A DNA stretch of 64,000 bases from Bradyrhizobium sp. CCBAU 53338 (GTDB taxonomy: Bacteria > Pseudomonadota > Alphaproteobacteria > Rhizobiales > Xanthobacteraceae), in contig NZ_CP030048.1 of the NCBI RefSeq assembly GCF_015291665.1, forward strand, positions 3,410,001 to 3,474,000. Direction: 5' to 3'. How positions within the stretch are numbered: the stretch's first letter is position 1; every line of letters begins with the position of its first letter. Under the pieces are notes generated by a model, which saw nothing but the letters and a program-made list of their open reading frames with translations, did not search any database and had not been told where the DNA came from. The translations under genes and the position numbers were made by a program. Positions 42,222-50,693 of the stretch are shown here, piece by piece.

Positions 42222-43076
42222 TCAGATGGCGGCCACGCCCCGGAACGTCGCGGCTACCGCGCGCAGTGCCGCCAGCTTGGCGGGATCGCTGACCTTCGAA
42301 TGCAGCATCACCTTCGATCTGCCGAGCTTCGGCAGCTTGTGCGTGGAACCGATATCGATCAGCCCCGGAGGCGCGATCCGCCGTGCCAGCGGCGCCACAG
42401 CAAGGCCAGCCAGCGCGGCCGCAACGACGGCAGTAACGCCGCCACCGACAAAGCGCTCGCGCCAGGCGATGCCGGCCTTGTCGAGCGCGCGCACGGCGAT
42501 CGCGCGCACCCCGCAGGGTGGGGCGAGCGTCGCAAGCGGCAGTGCTTCGCCCTTCGGCAGCGTGAAGCGTTGGGAGGCGAACCAGCCGAATTCGTCCTCG
42601 GTCAGCTTTTCGCCGTCGCGGCGGCTACCTTCCTGGCGAACGATCACCGCGTCCAACCCTCCCGCGTCATAGGCATCCTGCATCTCGCGCGAGAAGCCGA
42701 TGGTGACGGCGAGAGTCAGGTTGGACGACATCGCATGCAGCCGTTCGAGCAGCGGCACCAATTCAGGGCCCGCCGCATGGTCGGAGATGCCGAGCGAGAG
42801 TGATTGCGTAGCGGGTGCCTCACCCGACAGCGCACGGTCGTGTGCTGCCATCAGCGCTCGGGCGCGATCGAGGAAGCTCGCGCCCTCGGCGGTGAGCCGA
42901 ACCGCGCGCGGCGAGCGTTCGACGAGGCGTTTGCCCAGCAGGGTTTCCAGCCGCTGAAGCTTGAGGCTGACCGCCGCCTGCGTCGTGCCGAGCACTTCTG
43001 CGGCGCGGGTAAAACTGTGGAGGTCGGCGACCAGCAGGAAGGCTTTGATGGTGGCGATGTCGAGGGTATCTGTCAT
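42222..43076 (-). CDS. LysR-family transcriptional regulator
   Basis: 284 residues. The N-terminal helix-turn-helix (IATIKAFLLVADLHSFTRAAEVLGTTQAAVSLKLQRLETLLGKRLVERSPRAVRLT, residues 7-62) is textbook LysR, followed by a two-lobed co-inducer domain (SLGISDHAAGPELVPLLERLHAM and GLDAVIVRQEG). It is divergent from the tautomerase gene with a 111-base gap and most likely controls it. Confidence 0.93.
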   Translation of the reverse strand: MTDTLDIATIKAFLLVADLHSFTRAAEVLGTTQAAVSLKLQRLETLLGKRLVERSPRAVRLTAEGASFLDRARALMAAHDRALSGEAPATQSLSLGISDHAAGPELVPLLERLHAMSSNLTLAVTIGFSREMQDAYDAGGLDAVIVRQEGSRRDGEKLTEDEFGWFASQRFTLPKGEALPLATLAPPCGVRAIAVRALDKAGIAWRERFVGGGVTAVVAAALAGLAVAPLARRIAPPGLIDIGSTHKLPKLGRSKVMLHSKVSDPAKLAALRAVAATFRGVAAI

Positions 43077-43095
43077 TATGAATAGTTATCATTGG

Positions 43096-43116
43096 TATCA
43101 TCAGATATAAGATATC
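43096..43116. promoter_or_regulatory. Candidate LysR binding region
   Basis: TATC-ATCA-GATA (43096-43107) runs into GATATAAGATATC, an AT-rich block of inverted TATC/GATA steps between the divergent LysR and tautomerase starts. The position fits an autoregulatory LysR site; the regulator match is inference. Confidence 0.4.
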
Positions 43117-43187
43117 AAAATGAAGGCTGAAGGTCTAGCTTCTCACCAACGCCGCGCAGACAGCGCGACATCTTGAGGAGAACGACA

Positions 43188-43610
43188 ATGCCCTTGATCA
43201 CCGTATCCTACACCTCGTCCCGCCAGTCGCCGTCGCTGAAGGCGGACATCGCGAGCGCCGTGTCCGAACTGACCGCAAAGATCCTGCACAAGGATCCTGA
43301 GGTGACCGCCATCATCGTGAAGTCGGTGGACGCGGGCGACTGGTTCGCTGGCGGCAAGTCGCTCGCCGAGCAAAAGCTCGCCAGCTACTGGATCGATATC
43401 CACGTCACCGAAGGTACCAACACCAAGGACGAGAAGGCGGCCTATCTCGCTGCGATGTTCAAGCGCATGGCCGAGATCCTGGGACCGCTGCATCCCGAGA
43501 CCTACCTGCATGTCGACGAGGTCAAGGGCGACGCCTACGGCTTTGGCGGCCTGAGCCAAGAGCGGCGCTATATCGCCGGCAAGCTCGAGGTGTCGCTGAA
43601 GGCGGCGTGA
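43188..43610 (+). CDS. Tautomerase-superfamily protein
   Basis: 140 residues. After Met removal the chain begins PLITVSYTSSRQSPSLK, giving the N-terminal catalytic Pro1 of 4-oxalocrotonate tautomerase-type enzymes. The length is that of the longer (fused-unit) subgroup. These enzymes isomerise 2-hydroxymuconate-type enols or detoxify haloacrylates; substrate unknown. The start is fixed by GAGGAGAA upstream and by the need for Pro at position 2. A strong hairpin follows the stop. Confidence 0.88.
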   Translation: MPLITVSYTSSRQSPSLKADIASAVSELTAKILHKDPEVTAIIVKSVDAGDWFAGGKSLAEQKLASYWIDIHVTEGTNTKDEKAAYLAAMFKRMAEILGPLHPETYLHVDEVKGDAYGFGGLSQERRYIAGKLEVSLKAA

Positions 43611-43620
43611 AGCTGGCAAG

Positions 43621-43646
43621 CTGCGGGTGAGCCATCTCACCCGCAG
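43621..43646. terminator. Hairpin between convergent genes
   Basis: A perfect 11-bp stem CTGCGGGTGAG/CTCACCCGCAG with a CCAT loop between the tautomerase stop (43610) and the convergent ATPase stop (43655). Only a weak T-rich tail (CCCGTTTGT) follows on the plus strand. Confidence 0.7.
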
Positions 43647-43654
43647 CCCGTTTG

Positions 43655-44368
43655 TCAGCTCGCGGCCCGGAACTGGACTTCGGAGTTGTTCAGGAAGCAG
43701 GTCTTGTCGAACAGTTTCAGGTCCAACGGGTTCGGCAACCTGACATCGCCGAGATCAGGGCAGGGCTTGACCGCGGGATCATAGGACCGGTCGATCTGCG
43801 AGATGAACACGACGATCAGCCCCTTGTCGCGCGCGAAGGATCTTAGCGCGCGCACCTGGACTGTGAGGTCAGGGTTTTCCCGCCGCTGGTCGAGCAGTTG
43901 CAGATAGTCGATCACGACGACCGTGCCGCGCGGCGCTGTGGCCATCTGCTTGACGATGTAATCGGCGCTGATCGCGTCGGAGCAATCGACTTCGAGCAGC
44001 TTGTCGAACGGCGCCGGCTCCACGCCGATCGTGCGCAGGCCGTCCAGCACCTCCTTCTCGGTGTATTCGAGCGAGAAGAAAGCGGCGCGATGGCCTGATT
44101 TCATCGCCTCCACGGCAAGCTCAAGACTCATCAATGTCTTGCCCTGACCGGGGCGGGCGCCGATGAGCACGAGGTCGCCGGGCCCGAATTGCGGAAACAG
44201 CTTGTTCGCGGGCGTCATCGCCGCAGCCTTCGCCGCGAGCATGCTCCAGGCGGAAAAGCCTTCCGTCGCCGCGACGCGGTCGAGCGCGTCGTGGAGCGGG
44301 ATGCCGCCCTCGCGGGACAAGCGTTTTGCTTTGCGCTTCAGATGATGGATCGGTGCAGAAAGCTTCAT
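43655..44368 (-). CDS. Stand-alone DnaB-like RecA-fold ATPase
   Basis: 237 residues. A short N-terminal helical part (AKRLSREGGIPLHDALDRVAATEGFSAWSML) is followed by a single RecA/DnaB-type ATPase domain: Walker A GARPGQGKT (near 69-77), FFSLEYTEKEV, Walker B VVVIDYLQLLD (near 148-158), and ISQIDR sensor-like motif (near 190). Full DnaB is about 450-500 residues with an N-terminal primase-binding domain, which is missing here. It could be an accessory helicase, a KaiC/RadA-like regulator, or a domesticated phage protein. Function unknown. Confidence 0.82.
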   Translation of the reverse strand: MKLSAPIHHLKRKAKRLSREGGIPLHDALDRVAATEGFSAWSMLAAKAAAMTPANKLFPQFGPGDLVLIGARPGQGKTLMSLELAVEAMKSGHRAAFFSLEYTEKEVLDGLRTIGVEPAPFDKLLEVDCSDAISADYIVKQMATAPRGTVVVIDYLQLLDQRRENPDLTVQVRALRSFARDKGLIVVFISQIDRSYDPAVKPCPDLGDVRLPNPLDLKLFDKTCFLNNSEVQFRAAS

Positions 44369-44567
44369 CGTCAGAACCTCCTGATGCGAGCAGAAAGCGC
44401 AATCCCTCCTTATGCCCGGTGCTCGAACAGTCGGTCCGATGGCTTAGTCGCCCGGCATGGTCTGTACTTTCCCGGTGGAGGGGGGAGGCGTGGGCGGCAC
44501 CTGATAGAAGCGTAACCGATTCCGCGCTCGCGGAGAACGCGGTCGGCGTGTCTCCAACAGGAATGAG

Positions 44568-45305
44568 TCAGGCGGCAGCTTCCGGCGCCAACGCTTTGGT
44601 CGGCCCGAACAGCTGTTCAAACGACTGCCGGAGCGCGACGTCGACATCCTCAAGCGTCGCGAGCCGGCCGAGATCGACCAGCGAGGTGACGCCGTAGCGG
44701 GGATCGGCAACGCCGCAAGGAATGATGCCGGCGAAATGCGACAGCTCCGGCTCGACATTGATGGCGATGCCGTGGAACGAGACCCACCGTTTCAGCCGCA
44801 CGCCGATCGCCGCGATCTTGTCCTCGTGCTCGGGTCCCTTGTCCGGCCGCTTCACCCAGACGCCGACCCGGTCCTCGCGCCGCTCGCCGCGGACGTTGAA
44901 GGCGGCGAGCGTCTTCAGGATCAGTTCCTCCAGGCTTGCGACATAGGCGCGGACGTCAGGCCGGCGGCGCTTGAGGTCGAGCATGATGTAGGCCACCCGC
45001 TGGCCGGGGCCGTGATAGGTGAGCTGCCCGCCGCGCCCCGTCGCGAAGGTCGGGAAGCGGGGATCGAGCAGGTCGGCCTCCTTGCCGGACGTCCCGGAGG
45101 TGTAGAGCGGGGGGTGCTCGAGCAGCCAGACCAACTCCGCCGCGTCGCCCGCCGCGATCGCGGCGACCCGCGCCTCCATTTCGGCCACCGCCTCCGGATA
45201 GGGCACCGGCGCGTCGGAGATTCGCCACTCGACGGGCTCGCCGCCTGAGGCGGAAAACGACGTCAAATCGAGCTCTTGGCGGGGGTTTTGCGGTGAATTA
45301 ACCAT
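44568..45305 (-). CDS. lipB: Octanoyl-[ACP]:protein octanoyltransferase
   Basis: 245 residues. [24 protein letters not shown] (near 79-102) and the catalytic pair: Cys in [18 protein letters not shown] (near 204) and Lys in [21 protein letters not shown] (near 177). It moves the octanoyl group from acyl carrier protein to lipoate-dependent E2 and GcvH proteins, the first step of lipoyl cofactor synthesis. The ATG lies inside a CtrA-like box. Divergent from the FliN-like gene. Confidence 0.94.
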   Translation of the reverse strand: MVNSPQNPRQELDLTSFSASGGEPVEWRISDAPVPYPEAVAEMEARVAAIAAGDAAELVWLLEHPPLYTSGTSGKEADLLDPRFPTFATGRGGQLTYHGPGQRVAYIMLDLKRRRPDVRAYVASLEELILKTLAAFNVRGERREDRVGVWVKRPDKGPEHEDKIAAIGVRLKRWVSFHGIAINVEPELSHFAGIIPCGVADPRYGVTSLVDLGRLATLEDVDVALRQSFEQLFGPTKALAPEAAA

Positions 45306-45312
45306 TGGCTAA
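45298..45312 (+). promoter_or_regulatory. CtrA-like box between lipB and the FliN-like gene
   Basis: TTAA-CCATTGG-CTAA is one mismatch from TTAA-N7-TTAA and also reads as two copies of the (T/C)TAACCAT half-site. It overlaps the lipB start codon and lies 62 bases before the proposed FliN start. CtrA control of flagellar genes is established in alphaproteobacteria. Confidence 0.5.
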
Positions 45313-45373
45313 CCATAACGTGGTGATCATCGTGGGAGCAAATACCAAGTCCCCAGTTGCGGCGGTCCTGACA

Positions 45374-45616
45374 GTGCCCACACTCGATAAAGTCACCGTG
45401 GATCTCATGGTCGTCCTCGGGACGACCACGATGCCGATCCATCAAGTATTACGTCTTTCCCGCGGCGCCATCATCGAGCTGGACGCAACCGAGGCCGACG
45501 AGGTCAAGGTCCTCGCCAACAATCTGCCGGTGGCTTCCGGCGTCGTGCTGGTCGATCGCAACCGGATCGCGGTCGAGGTCAAGCAGATGCTGCCGCGGAC
45601 GCCGGGGACGCGGTAG
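45374..45616 (+). CDS. FliN/FliM-family flagellar motor switch (SpoA-domain) protein
   Basis: About 80 residues forming one SpoA (surface presentation of antigens) domain: KVTVDLMVVLGTTTMPIHQVLRLSRGAIIELD followed by VLVDRNRIAVEVKQMLP. This is the C-terminal core of FliN, the C-ring subunit involved in torque and direction switching. The frame opens at a TTG at 45305 that overlaps the divergent lipB start and the CtrA-like box, so I prefer the GTG at 45374 (MPTLDKVTV). No other flagellar genes are in the window, so this may be an isolated paralog. Confidence 0.85.
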   Translation: MPTLDKVTVDLMVVLGTTTMPIHQVLRLSRGAIIELDATEADEVKVLANNLPVASGVVLVDRNRIAVEVKQMLPRTPGTR

Positions 45617-45703
45617 CGGACCCGGCCTCACCCGATAGGGCCGATCCGGGCGGGGGATCGAGACTTTCCTGCCAGGCTTGTGGATTTCAGCGTCTTTGCA
45701 GGC

Positions 45704-45731
45704 TTGTATCCCCCTGATGGATTTGTTAGAT
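45704..45731 (+). promoter_or_regulatory. Possible tRNA promoter
   Basis: TTGTAT, 16 bases, TTAGAT, placing transcription start about 40 bases before the tRNA. Only a moderate match to the sigma-70 consensus. Confidence 0.3.
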
Positions 45732-45779
45732 CGGCGCCGCTGATCCGGCCAGCCAACGACCTCAGGCCGGTATCTTCTT

Positions 45780-45864
45780 GCGCTCGTGGCGGAACTGGTA
45801 GACGCGCTGCCTTGAGGTGGCAGTGGGTAACACCGTGGGGGTTCGAGTCCCTCCGAGCGCACCA
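45780..45864 (+). tRNA. tRNA-Leu (anticodon GAG)
   Basis: An 85-base type II tRNA with encoded CCA. Acceptor arms GCGCTCG/CGAGCGC pair perfectly. The D arm contains GGAACTGGTAGACGCG; anticodon stem CTGCC/GGCAG encloses the loop TTGAGGT with anticodon GAG reading CTC/CTT codons. There is a long variable arm, and a T arm GGGGG-TTCGAGT-CCCTC. Confidence 0.96.
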
Positions 45865-45908
45865 TCTTCAAATATTATCCCTGGAAGCCAGCGGCCCGCA
45901 CGGGCCTC

Positions 45909-46166
45909 TCAACCATATTCGTCGCCGATCCCGTATTCCCGGTAGATCTCCAGCGGATCGAGGTCGGGGAACAGGCGGCATTTGGCCTGGGCGAGGTGCA
46001 AGGTCACCGCGTTCGGTTCCTTGCCGTGCGACAGCATCCTGCGGATGTCGTCCATATGCGCGCTCGGCTGGTGCTTCGCCTCGAGCTGCTCCAGCGCGAC
46101 CAGGGCGGTCGCAAGCGCCTCGGTCAGAACCCAGTCGTCGTGGCCCGTGATTCCCTTCTTCGACAT
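45909..46166 (-). CDS. Small conserved-looking hypothetical protein, 85 residues
   Basis: Soluble, mostly helical protein (DDWVLTEALATALVALEQLEAKHQPSAHMDDIRRMLSHG) with one cysteine and an acidic aromatic C terminus (YREYGIGDEYG). No recognised domain. The frame on the minus strand has an ATG with GGGG about eight bases upstream. It is next to tRNA-Leu and probably transcribed alone. Confidence 0.65.
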   Translation of the reverse strand: MSKKGITGHDDWVLTEALATALVALEQLEAKHQPSAHMDDIRRMLSHGKEPNAVTLHLAQAKCRLFPDLDPLEIYREYGIGDEYG

Positions 46167-46393
46167 CGGCAGACCCCAATCCGCAGACTTCAGGCGTGAC
46201 AGCGGCAGTCTACCGTAGCTTTACGCGAATCTCCATCGAGCAGCACTGCGTGGAACAGAACGGGCGCCTCGCGCACTCGCTTGCATTACGGCGGCGCGTG
46301 GCTAAAAGGCGGCGGCGCGCGGGGGATGGTATCTTTGTCGAAACAAAGTTGGCGTAGACGAGCCTCGCGCGACTTCTCGCGGCTGGAGCCAGC

Positions 46394-46768
46394 ATGGTCT
46401 TTCTAAGCTTCGTCTACCGCTTCCTGACCAACTTCGCGTTCATGGCGCTGGTCTATTTCAGCCTGAACTTCATGGAGAAGTATCAGAACCGGGCGATCCT
46501 CGCGATCCTGGTGCTGGTCTATAGCGGCATGCGCGCGGCCTCGACGCTGCGCGCGTTCTACTTCTTCCAGAAGATCGAGAAGCTCGAGGCCGAGACCAAG
46601 CGGCTTCAGGCGCCGATCAATGACGGCTCGGGCGGGACCAACGCGCGCAAGCAGGTCGTGGCGGACGTGGCAAGGCTGCGCCGTGACGGCGAGCTCAAAT
46701 CCTATATGGACCTGTTCTTCCTGGCGCTGATCGTGCTGCTGTGCGTCGCCAACATCATGCGGCAGTAA
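46394..46768 (+). CDS. Small membrane protein of unknown function
   Basis: 124 residues with three hydrophobic stretches: residues 4-24 (FVYRFLTNFAFMALVYFSL), 33-50 (AILAILVLVYSGMRAAS) and 107-120 (LFFLALIVLLCVANI). A charged coiled-coil-like stretch (FFQKIEKLEAETKRLQAP) connects them. No family recognised. A hairpin CTTTGT-CGAA-ACAAAG lies 46-61 bases upstream of the ATG. The gene converges with the first deacetylase gene, ten bases away. Confidence 0.75.
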   Translation: MVFLSFVYRFLTNFAFMALVYFSLNFMEKYQNRAILAILVLVYSGMRAASTLRAFYFFQKIEKLEAETKRLQAPINDGSGGTNARKQVVADVARLRRDGELKSYMDLFFLALIVLLCVANIMRQ

Positions 46769-46777
46769 GCGCGCTAT

Positions 46778-48043
46778 TCAGGCGCGCTTCTTGACGCTGG
46801 TGGCGAGGCGGGTCGGATGGGACGCCGTACGCTTGGCCTGAGCGGCGGGCCTCGGCCCGGTATGCGCAGCCGTTCGCCGAGCGTGAATCTTCCCAGCCCT
46901 GATCGTCCCGGCCTTGCCCTTGCCGGCATGCGGCCCTTCGGCCGCCATCGCGAGTCGCGTCGCGGCCCGCCGCGACAAGGTCGTCGAGAGCAGCACCTCG
47001 ACCGATCCCTCGGGGATGGCAAAGACATCGCGGCCGGGCGCGGGCAGGGTGGCGGCGATATCGGCCTGCGCGATGGCCTTGCGCGGCAAGACCTGCGGCT
47101 GGTGCGCGGTCTGCGCGTTGAGATCGGCGAGGCCTGGGGCCGGTAACGTCGCGGTCTGTGTGAACACGAAGCTTGGTACGGCGGGCCAGCGCGCGATCGG
47201 CGTCGTCTCGGTCGGCGGATGCAGCAGCCATTCCACCGGTGTCGTCGGCGTCGCCGGACGGTCGGCCGTGGCGGGCACCACGTGCACGATGCGATAGCCC
47301 TTCGCCTTGAGGTCGCGAATGATCTTCGGCAGCGCTGCGACCGTGCGGGCCTGGATGTCGTGCAGCAGCAGGATGCCCTTGCCCTTGGCCTCCAGCCGCT
47401 GGATCGCGAGCTGGTAGACGCGGTCGGGCGAGATGTGGCGCCAGTCGTCGGCCGGGAAGTCGGCGCTCCACACCTGGATGCCGCGCGAGATCAGATAATT
47501 CTCGACGCCGTCAGCGCGCATCAGGCCGGGAATGCGGAAGAACGGCGCGAGCCTGGAAGGGTCCGTCATGGCCGCCGAGGTCCACTCGATGCCGCCGTCG
47601 ATCTCAGCCTGAGCCTTCTCGATCGGCATTTTGTTCATCGTCAGCGGATGGTTCATACTGTGCGTGCCGACGGTATGGCCCGCCGCCACAAGCTTGCGCA
47701 CGCCGTCCGGATTGGCCTTTGCCTGCTGACCGATGATGAAGAAGGTCGCCTTGATGCACTCGCTCGCGAGGATCTGCAGCACCTGGTTGGAATATTTCGG
47801 CAGCGGACCGTCGTCGAAGGTCAGCACCACCTCATGGTCCTTCAGCGGCAGGGTCTCGCGGTACTGCATGGTGCCGATGCGCGGATGCTCGCGCGGATCG
47901 ACCACGAGCGTGCGGGAGGTGCCGAGCGCATCGGGATGTCCCGGACATTCGGCGGCGAAGGCTGCCGGCGACGCCGTGGTCAGCAATCCCAGGAGAAGGA
48001 CGGTCCACGATCGCGTCCGAAAAACAGCGCTACTGCCGATCAT
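46778..48043 (-). CDS. Exported NodB-fold polysaccharide deacetylase, long form
   Basis: 421 residues. Signal peptide (RSWTVLLLGLLTTASPAAFAAE), then the carbohydrate esterase 4 domain: TFDDGP (near 75-80), zinc His pair in GTHSMNHP (near 125), FFRIPG (near 168), and LLLHD (near 226). After about residue 260 comes a Pro/Thr-rich and basic tail (AQADIAATLPAPG, KGKAGTIRAGKIHARRTAAHTGPRP) unlike the catalytic fold. It removes N- or O-acetyl groups from glycans such as peptidoglycan or exopolysaccharide. Tandem with a shorter paralog. Confidence 0.9.
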   Translation of the reverse strand: MIGSSAVFRTRSWTVLLLGLLTTASPAAFAAECPGHPDALGTSRTLVVDPREHPRIGTMQYRETLPLKDHEVVLTFDDGPLPKYSNQVLQILASECIKATFFIIGQQAKANPDGVRKLVAAGHTVGTHSMNHPLTMNKMPIEKAQAEIDGGIEWTSAAMTDPSRLAPFFRIPGLMRADGVENYLISRGIQVWSADFPADDWRHISPDRVYQLAIQRLEAKGKGILLLHDIQARTVAALPKIIRDLKAKGYRIVHVVPATADRPATPTTPVEWLLHPPTETTPIARWPAVPSFVFTQTATLPAPGLADLNAQTAHQPQVLPRKAIAQADIAATLPAPGRDVFAIPEGSVEVLLSTTLSRRAATRLAMAAEGPHAGKGKAGTIRAGKIHARRTAAHTGPRPAAQAKRTASHPTRLATSVKKRA

Positions 48044-48221
48044 GAACTCCGTAAGCCCTCATCTGCGACTGTCGCCATAATAGGTCGGAGACATCTGGAA
48101 ACGGTTCAGGCGCAAGCACCTTCCCGCCGATGATGTCCCTCAATCATTGCATGGCGTAGCATGAACAGAATGTTAATAGGGCTCAAATCACCCCATTTTG
48201 GTCAGCCGTGACATTCCGGCA

Positions 48222-49028
48222 TCAACGCGCGTCGGCGTTCTTCCGCGGCGTGTTCGCCGGCACGATGTGGACCACGTGATAGCCGTTCTCCCGCAAATAT
48301 CTCAAGAAGGCTGGCATCATGGCCGCGGTACGCGCCTGGGCATCGTGGAACAGGATGATACCCTTGCGGGCAGCGGCCACGCGATCAGTGATCAGCTTGA
48401 GTTCCTGCTCCGGGGTCATGTCGTTCCAGTCGCTGGCCCAGAAATCCGCCCCGAACACGACGATGCCGCGCTGCTCGAGCAGATCGAGCTGCGCCGGCGT
48501 GGACTCGAAATAGGGGAAGCGGAAGAACGGCGTCGACGGGATCGTGGTCGAGACTCCGTGCAACGCCATCTCGTCGGAGGCGATCCCGTGGTCGATTTCG
48601 TACTTCGCCGTATCGGCCGGTATCCGCGTCATATGCGGGTGCGACCAGGTGTGGTGGCCGATGGTGTGACCCTCGCGGGCGATGCGCTTGACCAGATCGG
48701 GGAATTCGGTGGCGCTCCGGCCGACCAGGAAGAAGGTCGCGCGCACGCATTCCTGCGCCAGCGCCGCCAGCACCTTGTTCGTCGACGGCGGACGCGGACC
48801 GTCGTCGAAGGTCAGCACCACTTCGTGATCGGCGAGGGGAAGTGTCTGCGGAAAGCTCTTGAGGCCGACGCGGGGCGTGGTCTTGGCATCGACGCTCATG
48901 ACCCTGAAGGTGCCGAGCGCATCGCTCCGCGGGCAGTCCGCGGCCTTCGCTGAGCCGATCGCGGTGAGGGTGGCGAGAGCGAGGCCCATCGTGATCGAGG
49001 TCGATTTCGGCCGCTGCATCTTTGCCAT
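48222..49028 (-). CDS. Exported NodB-fold polysaccharide deacetylase, short form
   Basis: 268 residues. Signal peptide (SITMGLALATLTAIGSAKAAD), TFDDGPRPPSTN (near 73), zinc motif GHHTWSHPHM (near 126), FRFPYFES (near 163), ADFWASDWND (near 185) and ILFHDAQA (near 222) are all in place. It is clearly paralogous to the upstream-numbered neighbour (both begin their mature part AECP/DCPxxDALGT) but lacks its long tail. Divergent from mgtE with a 76-base gap. Confidence 0.9.
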   Translation of the reverse strand: MAKMQRPKSTSITMGLALATLTAIGSAKAADCPRSDALGTFRVMSVDAKTTPRVGLKSFPQTLPLADHEVVLTFDDGPRPPSTNKVLAALAQECVRATFFLVGRSATEFPDLVKRIAREGHTIGHHTWSHPHMTRIPADTAKYEIDHGIASDEMALHGVSTTIPSTPFFRFPYFESTPAQLDLLEQRGIVVFGADFWASDWNDMTPEQELKLITDRVAAARKGIILFHDAQARTAAMMPAFLRYLRENGYHVVHIVPANTPRKNADAR

Positions 49029-49104
49029 TGCACTCCCGATTGCCTTGAGGGTATTGCCTGACCGTCAGCCCAAATCACCAACCTGTCCAACGGCGAGGCG
49101 TTCC

Positions 49105-50526
49105 ATGGATGAACATATGGATGGCGCTGCTTCCGCCGAGACATTGGTACTCGACCACGTCCCGATGCGCAATGAAGACGGCGAAATCCGGCAGGAATTC
49201 GTCGACGAAATCGCCCATGCGATCGAGGCCGCCGACAGCGCCACGCTCCGCGCCTGCGTTGCCGATCTGCACGAGGCCGATCTCGGTGACCTCATTGCCG
49301 CTCTTGCTCCCGAAAACCGCGTTCGCCTGGTCGAGCTGACCGGCGCCGATTTCGACTTCTCCGCTCTGAACGAGGTCGACGAGACCGTTCGCGAGGAAAT
49401 CCTCGACGAGCTGCCGCCGGAGACGGTTGCCGAAGGCGTCCGCGAGCTGGAATCCGACGACGCGGTCGAGCTGCTCGAGACCCTCGACGAGGAGGAGCAG
49501 GAGGAGATCCTCGAGAAGCTGCCGCTCCAGGAGCGCGTCGCGCTCGAGCGCAGCCTGCTGTACCCGGAAAACTCCGCCGGCCGGCGCATGCAGACCGAGT
49601 TCATCGCCGTGCCGCAGGATTTCACGGTCGGTCAGGCGATCGACTACATGCGCGACACGCCTGATCTGCCCGACCGCTTCTACGAGATCTACGTCGTCGA
49701 CAAGGACCAGCACTGGCTGGGCGCGGTCGCGCTCGACGTGCTGCTCCGCGCGCGCCGCCCGGTACCGCTGACCGAACTGACCGACGAGGATCGCCGCCGC
49801 GTCTCCGTCCTGGAGGACCAGGAGGAGGTGGCGCGCATGTTCGGCAAGTACAACCTCGTCGCCGCGCCCGTGCTCGACACCCAGGACCGCCTCGTCGGCG
49901 TCATCACCGTCGACGACGTGGTCGACGTCATCGAGGAGGAGGCGGACGAGGACCTCAAGGCGCTCGGCGGCGTCACCAGCGACGAAGAGCTGTCGGACAC
50001 GTTTCTGACCATTGCGCGCGGCCGCTTCAACTGGCTGCTGATCAATCTCGCCACCGCCTTCCTGGCGTCCTCCGTGCTCGGCCTGTTCGAGGGCCAGCTC
50101 GAACAGATGGTGGCGCTCGCCGTGCTGGCGCCGATCGTCGCGAGCCAGGGCGGCAATGCTGCGACCCAGACCATGACGGTCGCGGTGCGCGCGCTCGCGA
50201 CCCGCGAGCTCGGTGCCTCCAACGCCTGGCGCGTGATCGTCCGCGAGACGCTGGTCGGTCTCGTCAACGGCATAGGCTTTGCCGTGATCACCGGCATCGC
50301 GGCGGTCGCCTGGTTCAAGATCCCGGGCCTCGGAATCGTCATCGGGCTCGCGATGATCTGCAACCTCATTGCCGGCGCGCTCGGCGGCATCCTGATCCCG
50401 ATGGCGCTCGAACGCGTCAGGGCCGATCCGGCGGTGGCCTCGGGCACGTTCGTGACGACGGTGACCGACGTCGTCGGCTTCTTCTCGTTCCTCGGCATTG
50501 CGACGCTGTGGTTCGGGTTGAAATAG
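49105..50526 (+). CDS. mgtE: Magnesium transporter MgtE
   Basis: 473 residues. An acidic N-terminal superhelical domain (LDELPPETVAEGVRELESDDAVELLETLDEEEQEEILEKL) is followed by two CBS domains (near 150-275; GVITVDDVVDVIEEEADEDLKALGG is the plug helix link) and five membrane helices with the pore motif VASQGGNAATQTMTV (near 345). The cytosolic domains sense Mg2+ and gate the channel. The start at 49105 has GAGG upstream; an earlier in-frame ATG at 48859 lies inside the divergent deacetylase gene. Confidence 0.95.
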   Translation: MDEHMDGAASAETLVLDHVPMRNEDGEIRQEFVDEIAHAIEAADSATLRACVADLHEADLGDLIAALAPENRVRLVELTGADFDFSALNEVDETVREEILDELPPETVAEGVRELESDDAVELLETLDEEEQEEILEKLPLQERVALERSLLYPENSAGRRMQTEFIAVPQDFTVGQAIDYMRDTPDLPDRFYEIYVVDKDQHWLGAVALDVLLRARRPVPLTELTDEDRRRVSVLEDQEEVARMFGKYNLVAAPVLDTQDRLVGVITVDDVVDVIEEEADEDLKALGGVTSDEELSDTFLTIARGRFNWLLINLATAFLASSVLGLFEGQLEQMVALAVLAPIVASQGGNAATQTMTVAVRALATRELGASNAWRVIVRETLVGLVNGIGFAVITGIAAVAWFKIPGLGIVIGLAMICNLIAGALGGILIPMALERVRADPAVASGTFVTTVTDVVGFFSFLGIATLWFGLK

Positions 50527-50546
50527 GTCTCTTGCGGCAACCGCGC

Positions 50547-50635
50547 TCTCGTGTCCCGGGCGTGCAGCAACGCTCTTGGCGTTGCTGCGCAGAGCTGGGA
50601 CCCAGACGGCGGCACGGCGCACCCGGGGCACGAGA
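50547..50635. repeat. Palindromic intergenic repeat, family 5
   Basis: Outer arms TCTCGTGTCCCGGG and CCCGGGGCACGAGA; inner hairpin GCAACGCTCTTGGCGTTGC. It lies 21 bases after the mgtE stop and may end its transcript. Confidence 0.7.
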
Positions 50636-50693
50636 CCCCCATCCTTAATCCGACCTTAAGCGACCTGCCGCATGATCGCTCGTGCTTGGGGGA

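Noticed and set aside
46778..49028. Nodulation gene region suggested by NodB-like motifs
   Set aside because: Both proteins have signal peptides and no nodA, nodC, nod box or nodD is nearby; they are general exported deacetylases.
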